NCBI GenBank assembly: GCA_035388225.1
Contig: DAOOPM010000013.1
Span: forward strand, 1 to 64,000
DNA: 64,000 bases
Direction: 5' to 3'
Origin: SB25 sp029560875
GTDB lineage: Bacteria > Bacteroidota > Bacteroidia > Bacteroidales > Tenuifilaceae
Shown: piece after piece, positions 16,637-26,269 of the stretch
Layout: each line of letters opens with the position of its first letter
How positions within the stretch are numbered: the stretch's first letter is position 1
Position numbers and translations under genes: made by a program
The notes under the pieces: model-generated
Databases searched by the model: none
The model's input: only the letters and a program-made list of their open reading frames with translations
Told to the model about the DNA's origin: nothing

Positions 16637-17080
16637 ATGGAAAATCAAACAAACACTGAAATTGCGAGAGAGTCAATTGAGATTGAGAAAGAAGGTCTTA
16701 TGCATTTATTTGAAACTAGAAAGTGGACAATGTTTTTGTCGGTTCTTGGTTTTATTTTTATTGGATTAATGATGCTTGCTGCATTAGCTATACTTACAGT
16801 CGGTTCAGGTGGTTTAGGTTTTGGCTTTGGCATAATGTTTTTTATAATGATGCTAGTTTTCATTGTAATTTATTTCTTTCCAATATATTACCTGTTCAAG
16901 TTTTCAGAATTGTCGAAAATAGCCTTGGCAAATAAAGATAATGTTCAATTAACAAATGCCTTATTGTATTTGAAAAAGCATTATAAATATATGGGTATAC
17001 TTACCATTGTTGTGTTGAGTCTTTACCTTCTAATATTTATTTTGGCTGGCGTTGCAGGAACTATGTCGTCGTTGTTTTAA
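16637..17080 (+). CDS. DUF5362-like integral membrane protein
   Basis: Small membrane protein of 147 residues. A charged N-terminus is followed by a helical hairpin: segments at about 33-55 and 60-85, a conserved YYLFKFSELSKIAL linker with NVQLTNALLYLKKHYKYMG, and a third segment at about 118-140. This arrangement fits the DUF5362 family of Bacteroidota. Function unknown. It stands alone, with a strong terminator 25 bp after its stop. Confidence 0.75.
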   Translation: MENQTNTEIARESIEIEKEGLMHLFETRKWTMFLSVLGFIFIGLMMLAALAILTVGSGGLGFGFGIMFFIMMLVFIVIYFFPIYYLFKFSELSKIALANKDNVQLTNALLYLKKHYKYMGILTIVVLSLYLLIFILAGVAGTMSSLF

Positions 17081-17104
17081 CAAGTTATTCCCAGCGAATA
17101 TATT

Positions 17105-17129
17105 GCCCGCATATTATGCGGGCTTTTTT
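17105..17129 (+). terminator. Intrinsic terminator
   Basis: GCCCGCAT and ATGCGGGC form a perfect 8-bp stem with a 3-nt loop, followed by TTTTTT. Confidence 0.93.
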
Positions 17130-17233
17130 GTAACTTTTATTCAGTTTAGTCAAAACATATTGACTTTTAGTCAATTTTTCGCCAACTTGTTAGTTAAATT
17201 TATTTGATTTGCTCAAATGCTCAATTTGAATTT

Positions 17234-19525
17234 ATGGAATCAATTCGAAAGATTGTGAGTAGAATTTTCAATACATTTTGGCTTAGCAAGAATGAGTATG
17301 GGCTTCCTAAGGCTCTAAAGCGCTACAACAAATCCGATTATGTGGTACAGGAGAAGGCAAAATTTGTTTTTTACCTTTCAATAATCCTTGCATTTGCAAT
17401 GTTCTCCCTTGTGATTTTAACTTGGTATATTCAACTATACAACCCTGCATACGGGAAACCCTACTTGCCTGTTTTAGCGCCTCAAATAACAGTATTTTTT
17501 ATTTTCCTACTATGCATTATTGTGCTGGTAAAGGGCTTTTACAATCTGGCTGCTAACCTTATGCTAATTTCATCTTTAGTGGCTGTATGGGTAGTAGTAT
17601 ATTTTGATAAAAGCGAGGCTATTGGTAGGCTCGATACGATTTTCTACACCTTTGCGGCTTTAACTATGGTGCCGCTGTTAACCGGGAAAAGAAGTGTTAG
17701 CATTTTTATATATACAATTATAAACATTATTGTAATTGCTTGCTTTGTAATTTTTTTCAAAAACGATATTGGTATTAGTGATGCATCAATGCGAAGTTTT
17801 TTGTTGGATCTAGTATCGTCTTTAATACTGGTTGGTTTAATTGGATATAATTCCTACCGAATAAACAAACGAGCATTAGATAGAGCCGAAGCCGACATAA
17901 AAGAACGCAAGGAAACAGAGTTGGCTCTGGCTAAAAGTGAAAAGAAATTCAGAGACCTGGCCGATCTTTTGCCTCAATCAATATTCGAGACCGATCTTAA
18001 TGGGAAATTTACCTATGTGAACAATACTGGTTATAAACTTTTTGGATATTCCCAGGAAGATTTTTTACAAGGGATAAATATCTTTTCGACTATTATTCCT
18101 GCCGATCATCAAAGGGCTATTGAGGGATTTAAGACTGTCATGAACGGAGAGCGCAGCAAAGGGGAAGACTTTACAGCGCTCCGGAAGGATGGGTCAACTT
18201 TTCCTGTTCAAGTTTACTCAAGCACTATTATTGACGATGGTAAAGTTGTAGGCTTAAGAGGAACATTAATTGACATTACCCAGCGAAAAAATTACGAGGA
18301 TGCTATTAAGAAAAGCGAAGAACTGTTTAGAAGCGCCATAGAGTTTATGCCTAATTCAGTTGCAATTACAGATATTGATGGTAGATACCTTACTGTTAAC
18401 AGATCGTTTACCATCGACACTGGTTATGCCGCACAGGAAGTAATTGGCAAATCGCAGGATGAAGTTGATCTCGGAATTGATTCCGCTCTAAAGGATGAAA
18501 TCCAAAATAAACTTTCAACATCAGGAACTGTTGAGAACCTTGAGATGCGAATTTTGAATAAATCGCAAGAGCAAGTTTTCCTTTACTATTCAGCAAGAGT
18601 GGTTCAACTTCAAAATCAATTAGCCATACTTACATCAACTGTTAATGTTACAGAAAGGAAGAAGATTGAGTTGGAACTGGAACAGTATAGAGATCACCTA
18701 GAAATGCTGGTAAAAGAACGAACAGAAGAACTTGCAACTGCAAACGAGGAACTTTTGTCGATAAATGAAGAGTTGCATACTCAGCGCGAGGAACTGGAAC
18801 GCACTCTGGAAGAGTTGCGCAAAGCCCAAAAGCATTTGGTCCAAACTGAAAAGATGGCATCGCTAGGAGTTATGGCTTCAGGGGTGGCACACGAAATAAA
18901 CAACCCGTTGAATTATATTTCTAGCGGTGTATATGCAATTGACGATTATATCAAATCCCATCTTAAAGAGCACTCCGAGAATTTAAATCCACTTATCAGT
19001 GCAGTAAATACTGGTGTGGAAAGAGCAACCAATATAATTAGGGGTTTAAATAGATTTAGTAGACAAACTAGCAATATTGAGGAGCGATGCGATGTTCATA
19101 CAGTCATTAACGACTGTTTGTCGGTGCTGAATATTCAACTGATGAATAGAATAGAAGTTGAAAAGAACTATGTAAATGAGAGTATCCTTGTTTTGGGGAA
19201 CGAGGGTAAATTGCATCAGGCAATATTCAATATTCTATCCAATTCAATTCAGGCAATTGATGGCGATGGTTCTATTAAAATTGCGACAAAAGTTGTTGAT
19301 GGTTTTGTTGAAATAAGAATAACCGATTCTGGCTGTGGAATTAGTTCGGACTCTTTAGGTCAAATTTTTGACCCATTCTATACTACCAAAGACCCTGGAA
19401 AGGGAACTGGACTTGGATTAACCATTGTTTATGATATTGTTAAGGAGATGTCTGGCACAATTGAGTTCGACTCAAAGGTTGGGTATGGAACAACCGTTGT
19501 AATTAAATTGCCTAAAATCAGTTAA
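17234..19525 (+). CDS. PAS-domain sensor histidine kinase
   Basis: Start at the ATG at 17234; a TTG 30 bp earlier is possible but unlikely. The N-terminus has about five or six membrane helices (residues 45-215), then two PAS domains (about 235-355, ending GTLIDITQRK, and 360-475, ending TVNVTERKK), a Glu-rich coiled coil (about 480-535), a HisKA domain with phospho-acceptor His553 in GVAHEINNPLNY, and a HATPase with ITDSGCGI and GKGTGLGLTIVYD. It would sense a membrane or small-molecule signal and phosphorylate an unlinked regulator, as no receiver gene is near. The following gene is convergent, beyond a bidirectional terminator. Confidence 0.9.
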   Translation: MESIRKIVSRIFNTFWLSKNEYGLPKALKRYNKSDYVVQEKAKFVFYLSIILAFAMFSLVILTWYIQLYNPAYGKPYLPVLAPQITVFFIFLLCIIVLVKGFYNLAANLMLISSLVAVWVVVYFDKSEAIGRLDTIFYTFAALTMVPLLTGKRSVSIFIYTIINIIVIACFVIFFKNDIGISDASMRSFLLDLVSSLILVGLIGYNSYRINKRALDRAEADIKERKETELALAKSEKKFRDLADLLPQSIFETDLNGKFTYVNNTGYKLFGYSQEDFLQGINIFSTIIPADHQRAIEGFKTVMNGERSKGEDFTALRKDGSTFPVQVYSSTIIDDGKVVGLRGTLIDITQRKNYEDAIKKSEELFRSAIEFMPNSVAITDIDGRYLTVNRSFTIDTGYAAQEVIGKSQDEVDLGIDSALKDEIQNKLSTSGTVENLEMRILNKSQEQVFLYYSARVVQLQNQLAILTSTVNVTERKKIELELEQYRDHLEMLVKERTEELATANEELLSINEELHTQREELERTLEELRKAQKHLVQTEKMASLGVMASGVAHEINNPLNYISSGVYAIDDYIKSHLKEHSENLNPLISAVNTGVERATNIIRGLNRFSRQTSNIEERCDVHTVINDCLSVLNIQLMNRIEVEKNYVNESILVLGNEGKLHQAIFNILSNSIQAIDGDGSIKIATKVVDGFVEIRITDSGCGISSDSLGQIFDPFYTTKDPGKGTGLGLTIVYDIVKEMSGTIEFDSKVGYGTTVVIKLPKIS

Positions 19526-19646
19526 TTCTTGATAGTTCCATTAGTGTGCGCCTCCATATGCGTTCTGTATGTTAAAGGAGCGCATGAGTCTAAAGACGAC
19601 GCGCTCGAACAAGGGTTGTAACATAAGGTGGTTAGTCAAGTAAACG

Positions 19647-19673
19647 AAAGAGCCAGTTATAAACTGGCTCTTT
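19647..19673. terminator. Bidirectional intrinsic terminator
   Basis: AAAGAGCCAGTT and AACTGGCTCTTT form a perfect 12-bp stem with a 3-nt loop between convergent genes. Confidence 0.88.
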
Positions 19674-19697
19674 AAAATGCTATCGTGTCCAAATCTA

Positions 19698-21422
19698 TTA
19701 TTCAACCCATCGTTTTACATCTTCCATGCTTGGGTTTGCTAAACCAAGTTTGTTCTTCTTGTTGAACCCGCAAATATCGTTGAAGAGTTTGCCGGGGGCA
19801 ACGTTAACCAACGAGGCAACTGTATTGAACCCCATTTTCTGTAGCACTGGAACCCAATCGACTGGGATACCCTTGCTGGTGTATGCTTCAACTGTATCCT
19901 TCTGCGCTTTCTTCTCGGGGCGCATTTGTGGGAAGAATAGCACATCCTGTATGGATGGCTGGTTGGTCATAAACATTGTTAGTCGGTCAATCCCAATTCC
20001 CATACCCGAGCAGGTTGGCATACCGTACTCCAACGAGCGCACAAAGTCAAGGTCAATAAACATTGCCTCGTCGTCGCCCTTTTCGCTTAGGCGCAGCTGG
20101 TCTTGGAAGCGGTCCATCTGGTCAATTGGGTCGTTTAGCTCGCTGTATGCGTTGCAGAGCTCCTTTCCGTTAACCATCAGCTCAAAGCGCTCGGTTAGCT
20201 CCGGATTGCTACGGTGGCGCTTACATAGCGGCGACATTTCAATTGGGTAATCCATAATGAATGTGGGCTGAATCATATGATGCTCGCACTTTTCGCCAAA
20301 AATTGCATCAATTAGCTTGCCTTTACCCATTGTTTCGTCGGCTTCAACACCTAAATCTTTACAGATTTTGCGAAGTTCGTCCTCGGTTTTGCCTGTGATA
20401 TCAACTCCTGTGTGCTCTTTAATTGCATCGGTCATGGTTAAGCGGCGGAATGGGCGTTTAAAGTCAACCTCCTTATCGCCAATGGTAACCTTGGTTGTGC
20501 CATGCAGTGCAAGCGCAACGCGCTCAAGCATCTCCTCGGTGAACTCCATCATCCAGAAGTAATCCTTGTAGGCTACGTAAATTTCCATTACGGTGAACTC
20601 TGGGTTGTGGGTGCGGTCCATTCCCTCGTTACGGAAATCCTTTGCAAACTCGTAAACGCCATTAAAACCACCTACAATAAGGCGTTTTAGGTATAGCTCA
20701 TTGGCAATTCGTAGGTACAATGGAATATCTAACGCGTTATGGTGAGTCATAAACGGACGTGCAGTTGCACCTCCAGGAATTGGCTGTAGTATTGGGGTTT
20801 CAACCTCAAGGTAGCCCTTTGAGTTGAAGAAATCGCGCATTGTATTGATAATCTTTGAGCGCTTAATAAACACCTCGCGAACGTGTGGGTTTACAACCAA
20901 ATCAACGTAGCGTTGACGGTAGCGTAGCTCGGCATCGGTAACCGCATCGAAAACCTGACCATCCTTCTCCTTAACAATAGGAAGTGGTTTGATAGATTTC
21001 GAAAGCAAAGTAAGTTCCTGTGCGTGAACCGACTCTTCGCCCATTTGGGTGCGGAACACAAAACCTTTAACACCTACAATGTCGCCAATGTCCAAAAGGC
21101 GTTTAAATACTGTGTTGTAAAGCGTTTTATCCTCGCCAGGGCATATATCATCGCGTTTGACGTAAACTTGGATTTTACCTTTTTCATCCTGTAATTCAAA
21201 GAATGAGGCACTTCCCATAATACGGCGAGCCATAATACGGCCGGCCACGCAAACATTGGTTTGCTGGGAACTCATACTCTCAAAGTTTGAGATAATATCC
21301 TCGGTGGTGTGCGTTACCGGATACATTGCAGCAGGGTAGGGGTCAATCCCTAAGTTGCGCAACTCGTCCAACGACTGACGACGGATAATCTCCTGTTCGC
21401 TAAGTTCTTCTATTATTGCCAT
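19698..21422 (-). CDS. lysS: Lysyl-tRNA synthetase, class II
   Basis: Charges tRNA-Lys. An OB-fold anticodon-binding domain (residues 60-165, VAGRIMARRIMGSASFFEL in parts: GRIMARRIMGS) precedes the class II core with YRQRYVDLVVNPHVR, motif 2 as FRNEGMDRTHNPEFTVMEIY and motif 3 as GMGIGIDRLTMF. Residues after about 505 form a C-terminal extension of roughly 70 residues with helix-hairpin-like VASLVNVAPGKL and DVKRWVE, seen in Bacteroidota LysS. Length 574. It is monocistronic, bounded by terminators. Confidence 0.97.
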   Translation of the reverse strand: MAIIEELSEQEIIRRQSLDELRNLGIDPYPAAMYPVTHTTEDIISNFESMSSQQTNVCVAGRIMARRIMGSASFFELQDEKGKIQVYVKRDDICPGEDKTLYNTVFKRLLDIGDIVGVKGFVFRTQMGEESVHAQELTLLSKSIKPLPIVKEKDGQVFDAVTDAELRYRQRYVDLVVNPHVREVFIKRSKIINTMRDFFNSKGYLEVETPILQPIPGGATARPFMTHHNALDIPLYLRIANELYLKRLIVGGFNGVYEFAKDFRNEGMDRTHNPEFTVMEIYVAYKDYFWMMEFTEEMLERVALALHGTTKVTIGDKEVDFKRPFRRLTMTDAIKEHTGVDITGKTEDELRKICKDLGVEADETMGKGKLIDAIFGEKCEHHMIQPTFIMDYPIEMSPLCKRHRSNPELTERFELMVNGKELCNAYSELNDPIDQMDRFQDQLRLSEKGDDEAMFIDLDFVRSLEYGMPTCSGMGIGIDRLTMFMTNQPSIQDVLFFPQMRPEKKAQKDTVEAYTSKGIPVDWVPVLQKMGFNTVASLVNVAPGKLFNDICGFNKKNKLGLANPSMEDVKRWVE

Positions 21423-21567
21423 TTGTGTATTTTGTTTTATAAATCGTGCAAATTTACACGATATTTTCGATTGAACAATTTGATTTAAGACATTAGGTGT
21501 CAGAATCGTGATTATTGACTTCTATTATGAAAATTAGTTTAACAGTTTTGCTTAACTCCCGCCCCGA

Positions 21568-21598
21568 CCCCCTCAAGGGTTTTAAGCCCTTGAGGGGG
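21568..21598. repeat. Strong GC-rich inverted repeat
   Basis: CCCCCTCAAGGG and CCCTTGAGGGGG form a perfect 12-bp stem with a 7-nt loop, without a U tract. It lies between the lysS start and the terminator of the RND gene. It may be a small mobile repeat or a transcription block. Confidence 0.6.
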
Positions 21599-21646
21599 TT
21601 GATTAATGATAGTTCGTTCTTTCAAGGAGTAAGGTGTAAAACAAGA

Positions 21647-21668
21647 AAAGCCGCACTAAGGCGGCTTT
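21647..21668 (-). terminator. Intrinsic terminator of the RND efflux operon
   Basis: AAAGCCGC and GCGGCTTT form a perfect stem with a 6-nt loop; on the minus strand TTCTTGTTTT follows. It lies 20 bp past the RND stop. Confidence 0.85.
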
Positions 21669-21688
21669 CCAGAACATATTCAATAACC

Positions 21689-24600
21689 TTAGTATAGTTC
21701 CTTAAAGTTTGTTTTTTTAGCAATTCTATTCGATTTTCGGCGCTGCTTACGAACTGCTCTTGTATGAATCAATAAGTACATCACAGGAATTAATATCAAT
21801 GTAAGGAATGTTGCAAAGCTTAATCCAAAGATAATTGTCCAAGAAAGAGGGCCGAAGAATGCCACGTTATCGCCGCCAAAATGGATATGAGGATTTAACT
21901 CTGTGAAAAGGGTTACAAAGTTGATATTCATTCCAATTGCAAGCGGAACTAGTCCAAGTATTGTTGCTGTTGCAGTAAGTACAACAGGCGTAATACGAGT
22001 TTTACCAGCTTCAACAATTGCATCGCGGGTTTTCATTCCTTTTGCAATTAGAACATCGGTGAATTCCACCAACAGAATTCCGTTACGAACAACAATACCT
22101 GCTAGAGCAACAATACCCATACCTGTCATAATAATCGATATTGTCATATCAAATAACATATAGCCCAGTAGTACCCCAATTATACTGAATATAACCTCCG
22201 AAATTATAATAATTGGCTTTGACATTGAGTTGAACTGGGTTACCAGTATGAACATAATTAGGAATAGTGCAAGTAGCATCGCATTCATTAAGAATAGCAT
22301 CGACTCCTGTTGGTCTTCCTGCTCACCGGTAATTTTTATGTCGATGCTGGTTGATTTCTCAAAATTCGGAATTGCCTTATGAATTTGTGGAATAATTTCG
22401 TTTGCGGTGTAGCCATCCAATACGTTAGACGATAAGGTGATAACCCTTTTTAGGTTAAGCCTGTTGATTTGGCCATAGCTATTCACGTAATCAACCTTAG
22501 CAACCGACGAAAGAGGGATTTGACGAAGTATACCACTATTCATATCTCTGTAGGTGATCGGTAAATTCAGTAGTTGCTCAATATCGTTGCGTTGACTTTC
22601 GTCAAAACGAAGCATAATTGGGTATTGCTCTTCACCTTCACGGTATTTGGATATTTCGCTACCGAATAGGGCTGTACGAATTGCACCGCCTACCATTCCT
22701 GCAGAAATTCCTTCAATGTTTGCTCTTTCCCTATCAAGGTTGATGATTATTTCTGGTTTAGTAGTTGCGAAGTCCGACTTAAGCTCCTCAATTCCATCAA
22801 TGCTTAAAGAGTCGATGTGACGCTTAAATCTATTCGTTGTACTAATCAATTCCTCCAAATTTTCGCCAGAAATTTCAATATTGATAGGTTTTCCGGTAGG
22901 TGGTCCCATCTGGTTCTTATCAACTACAATTTCAGCACCGGGAATATCCTTTACTGCCTTACGCATTTCGTTCAGGTATGCGCTGGTGTTTTGCCCATCG
23001 CGTTTTGCGTGCTCAACAAAGTTTACTGCAATTTTTGCAAGGTGCGATGATTTTGTAAAGTTATCGAACTCATCCTCCGATGCAGAGAATGCAACGTTTG
23101 TAACAACTGACTCAACAATAGGGTTGTTTTCTCCTAAAACCGCAATAACTCTTTTTTCAACAATTTTTGCAACAGAATCGGTTGTGTTGATATCAGTACC
23201 TACTGGCATTTTAATGAATGTATTGACAGTGTTCGGCTCGTTATCGGGGAAGAACACAACAGGAGTATGCACTATATTGTTCAATATCATTGTTACAACA
23301 AATAGTACAATCATCCCCCACATAAGTTTTACAGGACGCTTTCCTTCAAGAACCCATTTTAACAAGTTCTCATATTTGCGCATCATGGCTGGAATAAATC
23401 TGTGCTGAAAATTTCTAAGCATTTTATAGCCATAGATATTGTGTAGCCCAATGATAATGCCCAGTAGAACTACAAAGTTTGCAATGCCAAAGAACCCTGC
23501 TATATAAAGTAGTGCAGCACCAATACCCATGAATATTAGTATTCTGTATAGAGTTTTTCTGGGGATTGGATGCTCACCTTCATCGTGCTTCATAAAGTCG
23601 ACAGCGAATACTGGGTTAAAGAAGTATGCCACAATTAATGAGGCGAAAAGCGTTAGCATTAAGGTTATGGGGATATAACTCATAAACTCACCAACAACGC
23701 CAGGCCAGAATGCTAGAGGGAAGAATGGTGCAAGAGTTGTAAGCGTTCCGGAAAGGATTGGGACAAATACTTCGCCTGCGGCAAACTTGGCCGATGTTTT
23801 AATATCCATGTTGGTTTTCTTGAAAATACGATGTGTGTTTTCAATAACCACAATGGCATCATCAACAACTATACCTAATGCGAATATGAACGAGAACATC
23901 ACAAGCATATTCATTGTAAAGTCCATGTGTGGCAGGACAATGTATGCCAGTGCCATGGATAGCGGTACCGATAGCGCTACGAATAGAGCATTTACAAGAC
24001 CCATGAAGAACATCAACACTATAGTTACAAGTATAAAACCAATGATAATTGTATTGTTAAGTTCATTTAGGGTGTTGCGAGTGTAGTGCGATTGGTCACC
24101 AGTAATCTCCACTTTTAGATTTGATGGGAAATTGTTTTTCGACATATCGTCGATAATTTCCTTTATTTGATCCGAAGCGTCGAGTAGGTTCTGTCCGCTT
24201 TTCTTAACAACGTTTAGGTTAACAACGTTTTTGCCATCAAAACGAGCAAAGCTCTCCACTTTTTTAAAACCATCCTTAACGGTTGCAATATCCTTTAGTT
24301 TAACTTGAGCTCCGCTAGATGTATTTACAACAATATTCATTACATCGTCAATGCTCTTAAACTCCCCAACAACACGAATTGAGCGGCTCATTCCTTGTAG
24401 GTCGATATTGCCACCTGAAACAGTTGTATTGTCGTAGTTTACAGCTTGTTCAACATCTCTGAATGTTAAACTTGCTGCTCGCATCTTATACATGTCAACA
24501 TCTATCTGTATTTCTCTGTCGAGTGCTCCAACAATGTCAACTCTTGTAATTTCCTTAAGGCCTTCAATCCTATCCTTCATATCATCGGCGTAAATCTTTA

Positions 24601-25081
24601 ACTTATCCAATGGTATATCGCCCGATAGGTTTATGGTCATAATTGGAATCTCACTTAGCTCAACTTCGGCTACAACAGGTTCAACAAAAAGTTCATCGGT
24701 AGGTAAATCCTTTTTAGTTTTATCTACCGCATCGTTAACTTTCTGTTTGGCATCCTTTAGTTCAACATCAGTGTTGAATTCAACTATGATTGCAGAGAAA
24801 TCTTGTACTGAACGAGAGGTAATTTTCTTAACTCCACTTATGGATTTCAAGTTTTTCTCTAAAGGTCGGGTAACCAAATTCTCCATATCAACAGGAGAGG
24901 TACCTGGGTAGATTGAGTTCACAATAATCATTGGAATCTCAACCTCGGGCATCTGTTCTTTGGGTATTGTTAAGTAGTTAATAATACCAAATACTGAGAT
25001 TATGAAAACCAGCACATAAACACTTATTTTGTTGTCTATGGCCCAACTGGTAACGAAAAATTCTTTAAATTTCTTTTCCAT
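21689..25081 (-). CDS. RND efflux pump inner-membrane transporter (AcrB/HAE1-like)
   Basis: Proton-driven drug or metabolite efflux transporter. Start at the ATG at 25081; a TTG at 25108 is less likely. One N-terminal helix (KISVYVLVFIISVFGIINYL in part), a porter domain with PGTSPVDMENLVTRPLE, then a bundle with GIVVDDAIVVIENTHRIF, the RND signature with adjacent Asp residues used for proton relay, and a second bundle with GIVVRNGILLVEFTDV. Length 1130 is slightly above the family's 1030-1060 because of a small extra helical insert around residues 490-550. It closes an operon of TetR, TolC, membrane-fusion protein and RND. Confidence 0.95.
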   Translation of the reverse strand: MEKKFKEFFVTSWAIDNKISVYVLVFIISVFGIINYLTIPKEQMPEVEIPMIIVNSIYPGTSPVDMENLVTRPLEKNLKSISGVKKITSRSVQDFSAIIVEFNTDVELKDAKQKVNDAVDKTKKDLPTDELFVEPVVAEVELSEIPIMTINLSGDIPLDKLKIYADDMKDRIEGLKEITRVDIVGALDREIQIDVDMYKMRAASLTFRDVEQAVNYDNTTVSGGNIDLQGMSRSIRVVGEFKSIDDVMNIVVNTSSGAQVKLKDIATVKDGFKKVESFARFDGKNVVNLNVVKKSGQNLLDASDQIKEIIDDMSKNNFPSNLKVEITGDQSHYTRNTLNELNNTIIIGFILVTIVLMFFMGLVNALFVALSVPLSMALAYIVLPHMDFTMNMLVMFSFIFALGIVVDDAIVVIENTHRIFKKTNMDIKTSAKFAAGEVFVPILSGTLTTLAPFFPLAFWPGVVGEFMSYIPITLMLTLFASLIVAYFFNPVFAVDFMKHDEGEHPIPRKTLYRILIFMGIGAALLYIAGFFGIANFVVLLGIIIGLHNIYGYKMLRNFQHRFIPAMMRKYENLLKWVLEGKRPVKLMWGMIVLFVVTMILNNIVHTPVVFFPDNEPNTVNTFIKMPVGTDINTTDSVAKIVEKRVIAVLGENNPIVESVVTNVAFSASEDEFDNFTKSSHLAKIAVNFVEHAKRDGQNTSAYLNEMRKAVKDIPGAEIVVDKNQMGPPTGKPINIEISGENLEELISTTNRFKRHIDSLSIDGIEELKSDFATTKPEIIINLDRERANIEGISAGMVGGAIRTALFGSEISKYREGEEQYPIMLRFDESQRNDIEQLLNLPITYRDMNSGILRQIPLSSVAKVDYVNSYGQINRLNLKRVITLSSNVLDGYTANEIIPQIHKAIPNFEKSTSIDIKITGEQEDQQESMLFLMNAMLLALFLIMFILVTQFNSMSKPIIIISEVIFSIIGVLLGYMLFDMTISIIMTGMGIVALAGIVVRNGILLVEFTDVLIAKGMKTRDAIVEAGKTRITPVVLTATATILGLVPLAIGMNINFVTLFTELNPHIHFGGDNVAFFGPLSWTIIFGLSFATFLTLILIPVMYLLIHTRAVRKQRRKSNRIAKKTNFKELY

Positions 25082-25116
25082 GGGTATGTTTTTTATCCCA
25101 TTAATCAATTATCTAA

Positions 25117-26241
25117 TTAAAATCTAACAGATTCACCGTCAATTAACTCTTGGAAACCTGAGGTGATAACTTTATCGCCAATGCTTAATCCATTAACCAC
25201 TTCGGCAATTCCATTGTAGCTGTATCCAATCTTTATTGTCTGTTTTGATGCAATCCAGCTATTATCTTTTTGCTTTAGAACAAAAACGTAGTGTCCGTTA
25301 TTGTCCTGTTGAATAGTATTCATGGAGAGAGCAATGGCATTCTTGTTTTGGTAGTCGTTAATTTGTATTATCGATACCATATTGGCTTTTAAATCTTCAT
25401 TGTTGCTGCTAACGCGGGTTTCAATTAAGAATGTACGGTTAACAGGGTTGATGTAGTTACTCACAAAATCAACAGTAGAAGAAATTTCCTTCTTAATATC
25501 TGGGAACAGAACAATAAGTTTATCTCCCTTTTTAACTCTGGATGAGTAAGTTTCAGAAACCTCAGCTTTAACTCGTAGGTTGTTAAAAGCAACTACGCGG
25601 TATGCAACCAATCTTGGATCGGGCGAAACAATGCCACCAATTTTGATGTTGCACTCCTCGATTGTTCCAGCGATTGGGGATTTGATCTTAAATTTATCAA
25701 TTTGTTGCTTTGTTGATATGATTTGTTGTTCAAGAGCTTCCTTGTTAGTTTTTGCTTGCAAGTACTGTATTTCGCTTCCAATCTTTTGATCCCAGAGTTT
25801 TTTCTGTTTATTGTAAACGTCCTCTGCCAATTTGTATTGAGATTCAAGTGCTTGAAGTTGGCTGTTGTATTCCTTGTCGTCAATTTGGGCTAAAACCTGA
25901 CCTTTGGTTACGCGCTGGCCAACATCGGCGTATTTTGCAGCAATTGTACCAGGTGCTTCTGCTGTAACTGCAACGTTTTGGTCGCCGTCCAACGATCCTT
26001 GAACTCGTACAAAGTGATTGAACTCGGTTGGCTTAACTTCTGTAACTCCCACAAACTTTGTTTTGCTTTGGTTGTTTGTAGAGTCGCTTTCTGCCTTTAT
26101 TTCTGCTTCTAGGTTTTTGATTTTCTCAGCAATTTGATCGTGTTGGTCTTTCAGTTTTGCTAGTTCAGCTTTCTTATCCGAACCACATGAAAGAATTCCG
26201 AAAACTAATGCTGCTGTTGTTACTATTTGAATTGCTCTCAT
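25117..26241 (-). CDS. RND efflux periplasmic adaptor (membrane-fusion protein), lipoprotein
   Basis: Lipobox LSC at about residues 17-19, then a coiled coil (residues 25-55). The HlyD-type pattern follows: a first lipoyl half VTAEAPGTIAAKYADVGQRV (positions about 85-104), a helical hairpin (110-180), and the second half FKIKSPIAGTIEECN, then a beta-barrel domain and VVNGLSIGDKVITSGFQEL near the end. It would link the inner-membrane RND pump to TolC. Gaps of 28 bp to the TolC gene and 35 bp to the pump show a single operon. Confidence 0.94.
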   Translation of the reverse strand: MRAIQIVTTAALVFGILSCGSDKKAELAKLKDQHDQIAEKIKNLEAEIKAESDSTNNQSKTKFVGVTEVKPTEFNHFVRVQGSLDGDQNVAVTAEAPGTIAAKYADVGQRVTKGQVLAQIDDKEYNSQLQALESQYKLAEDVYNKQKKLWDQKIGSEIQYLQAKTNKEALEQQIISTKQQIDKFKIKSPIAGTIEECNIKIGGIVSPDPRLVAYRVVAFNNLRVKAEVSETYSSRVKKGDKLIVLFPDIKKEISSTVDFVSNYINPVNRTFLIETRVSSNNEDLKANMVSIIQINDYQNKNAIALSMNTIQQDNNGHYVFVLKQKDNSWIASKQTIKIGYSYNGIAEVVNGLSIGDKVITSGFQELIDGESVRF

Positions 26242-26269
26242 ATTATTTAGTGTTTTATTGTCTTAATTG

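Noticed and set aside
19526..19646. Possible small RNA or repeat in the GC-richer stretch after the PAS kinase
   Set aside because: The GTGCGCCTCC/GGAGCGCAT pairing is imperfect and there is no promoter or terminator of its own besides the shared one.
22881..23408. 175-codon plus-strand ORF opposite the RND pump
   Set aside because: It is antisense to a conserved transporter and has no family features.
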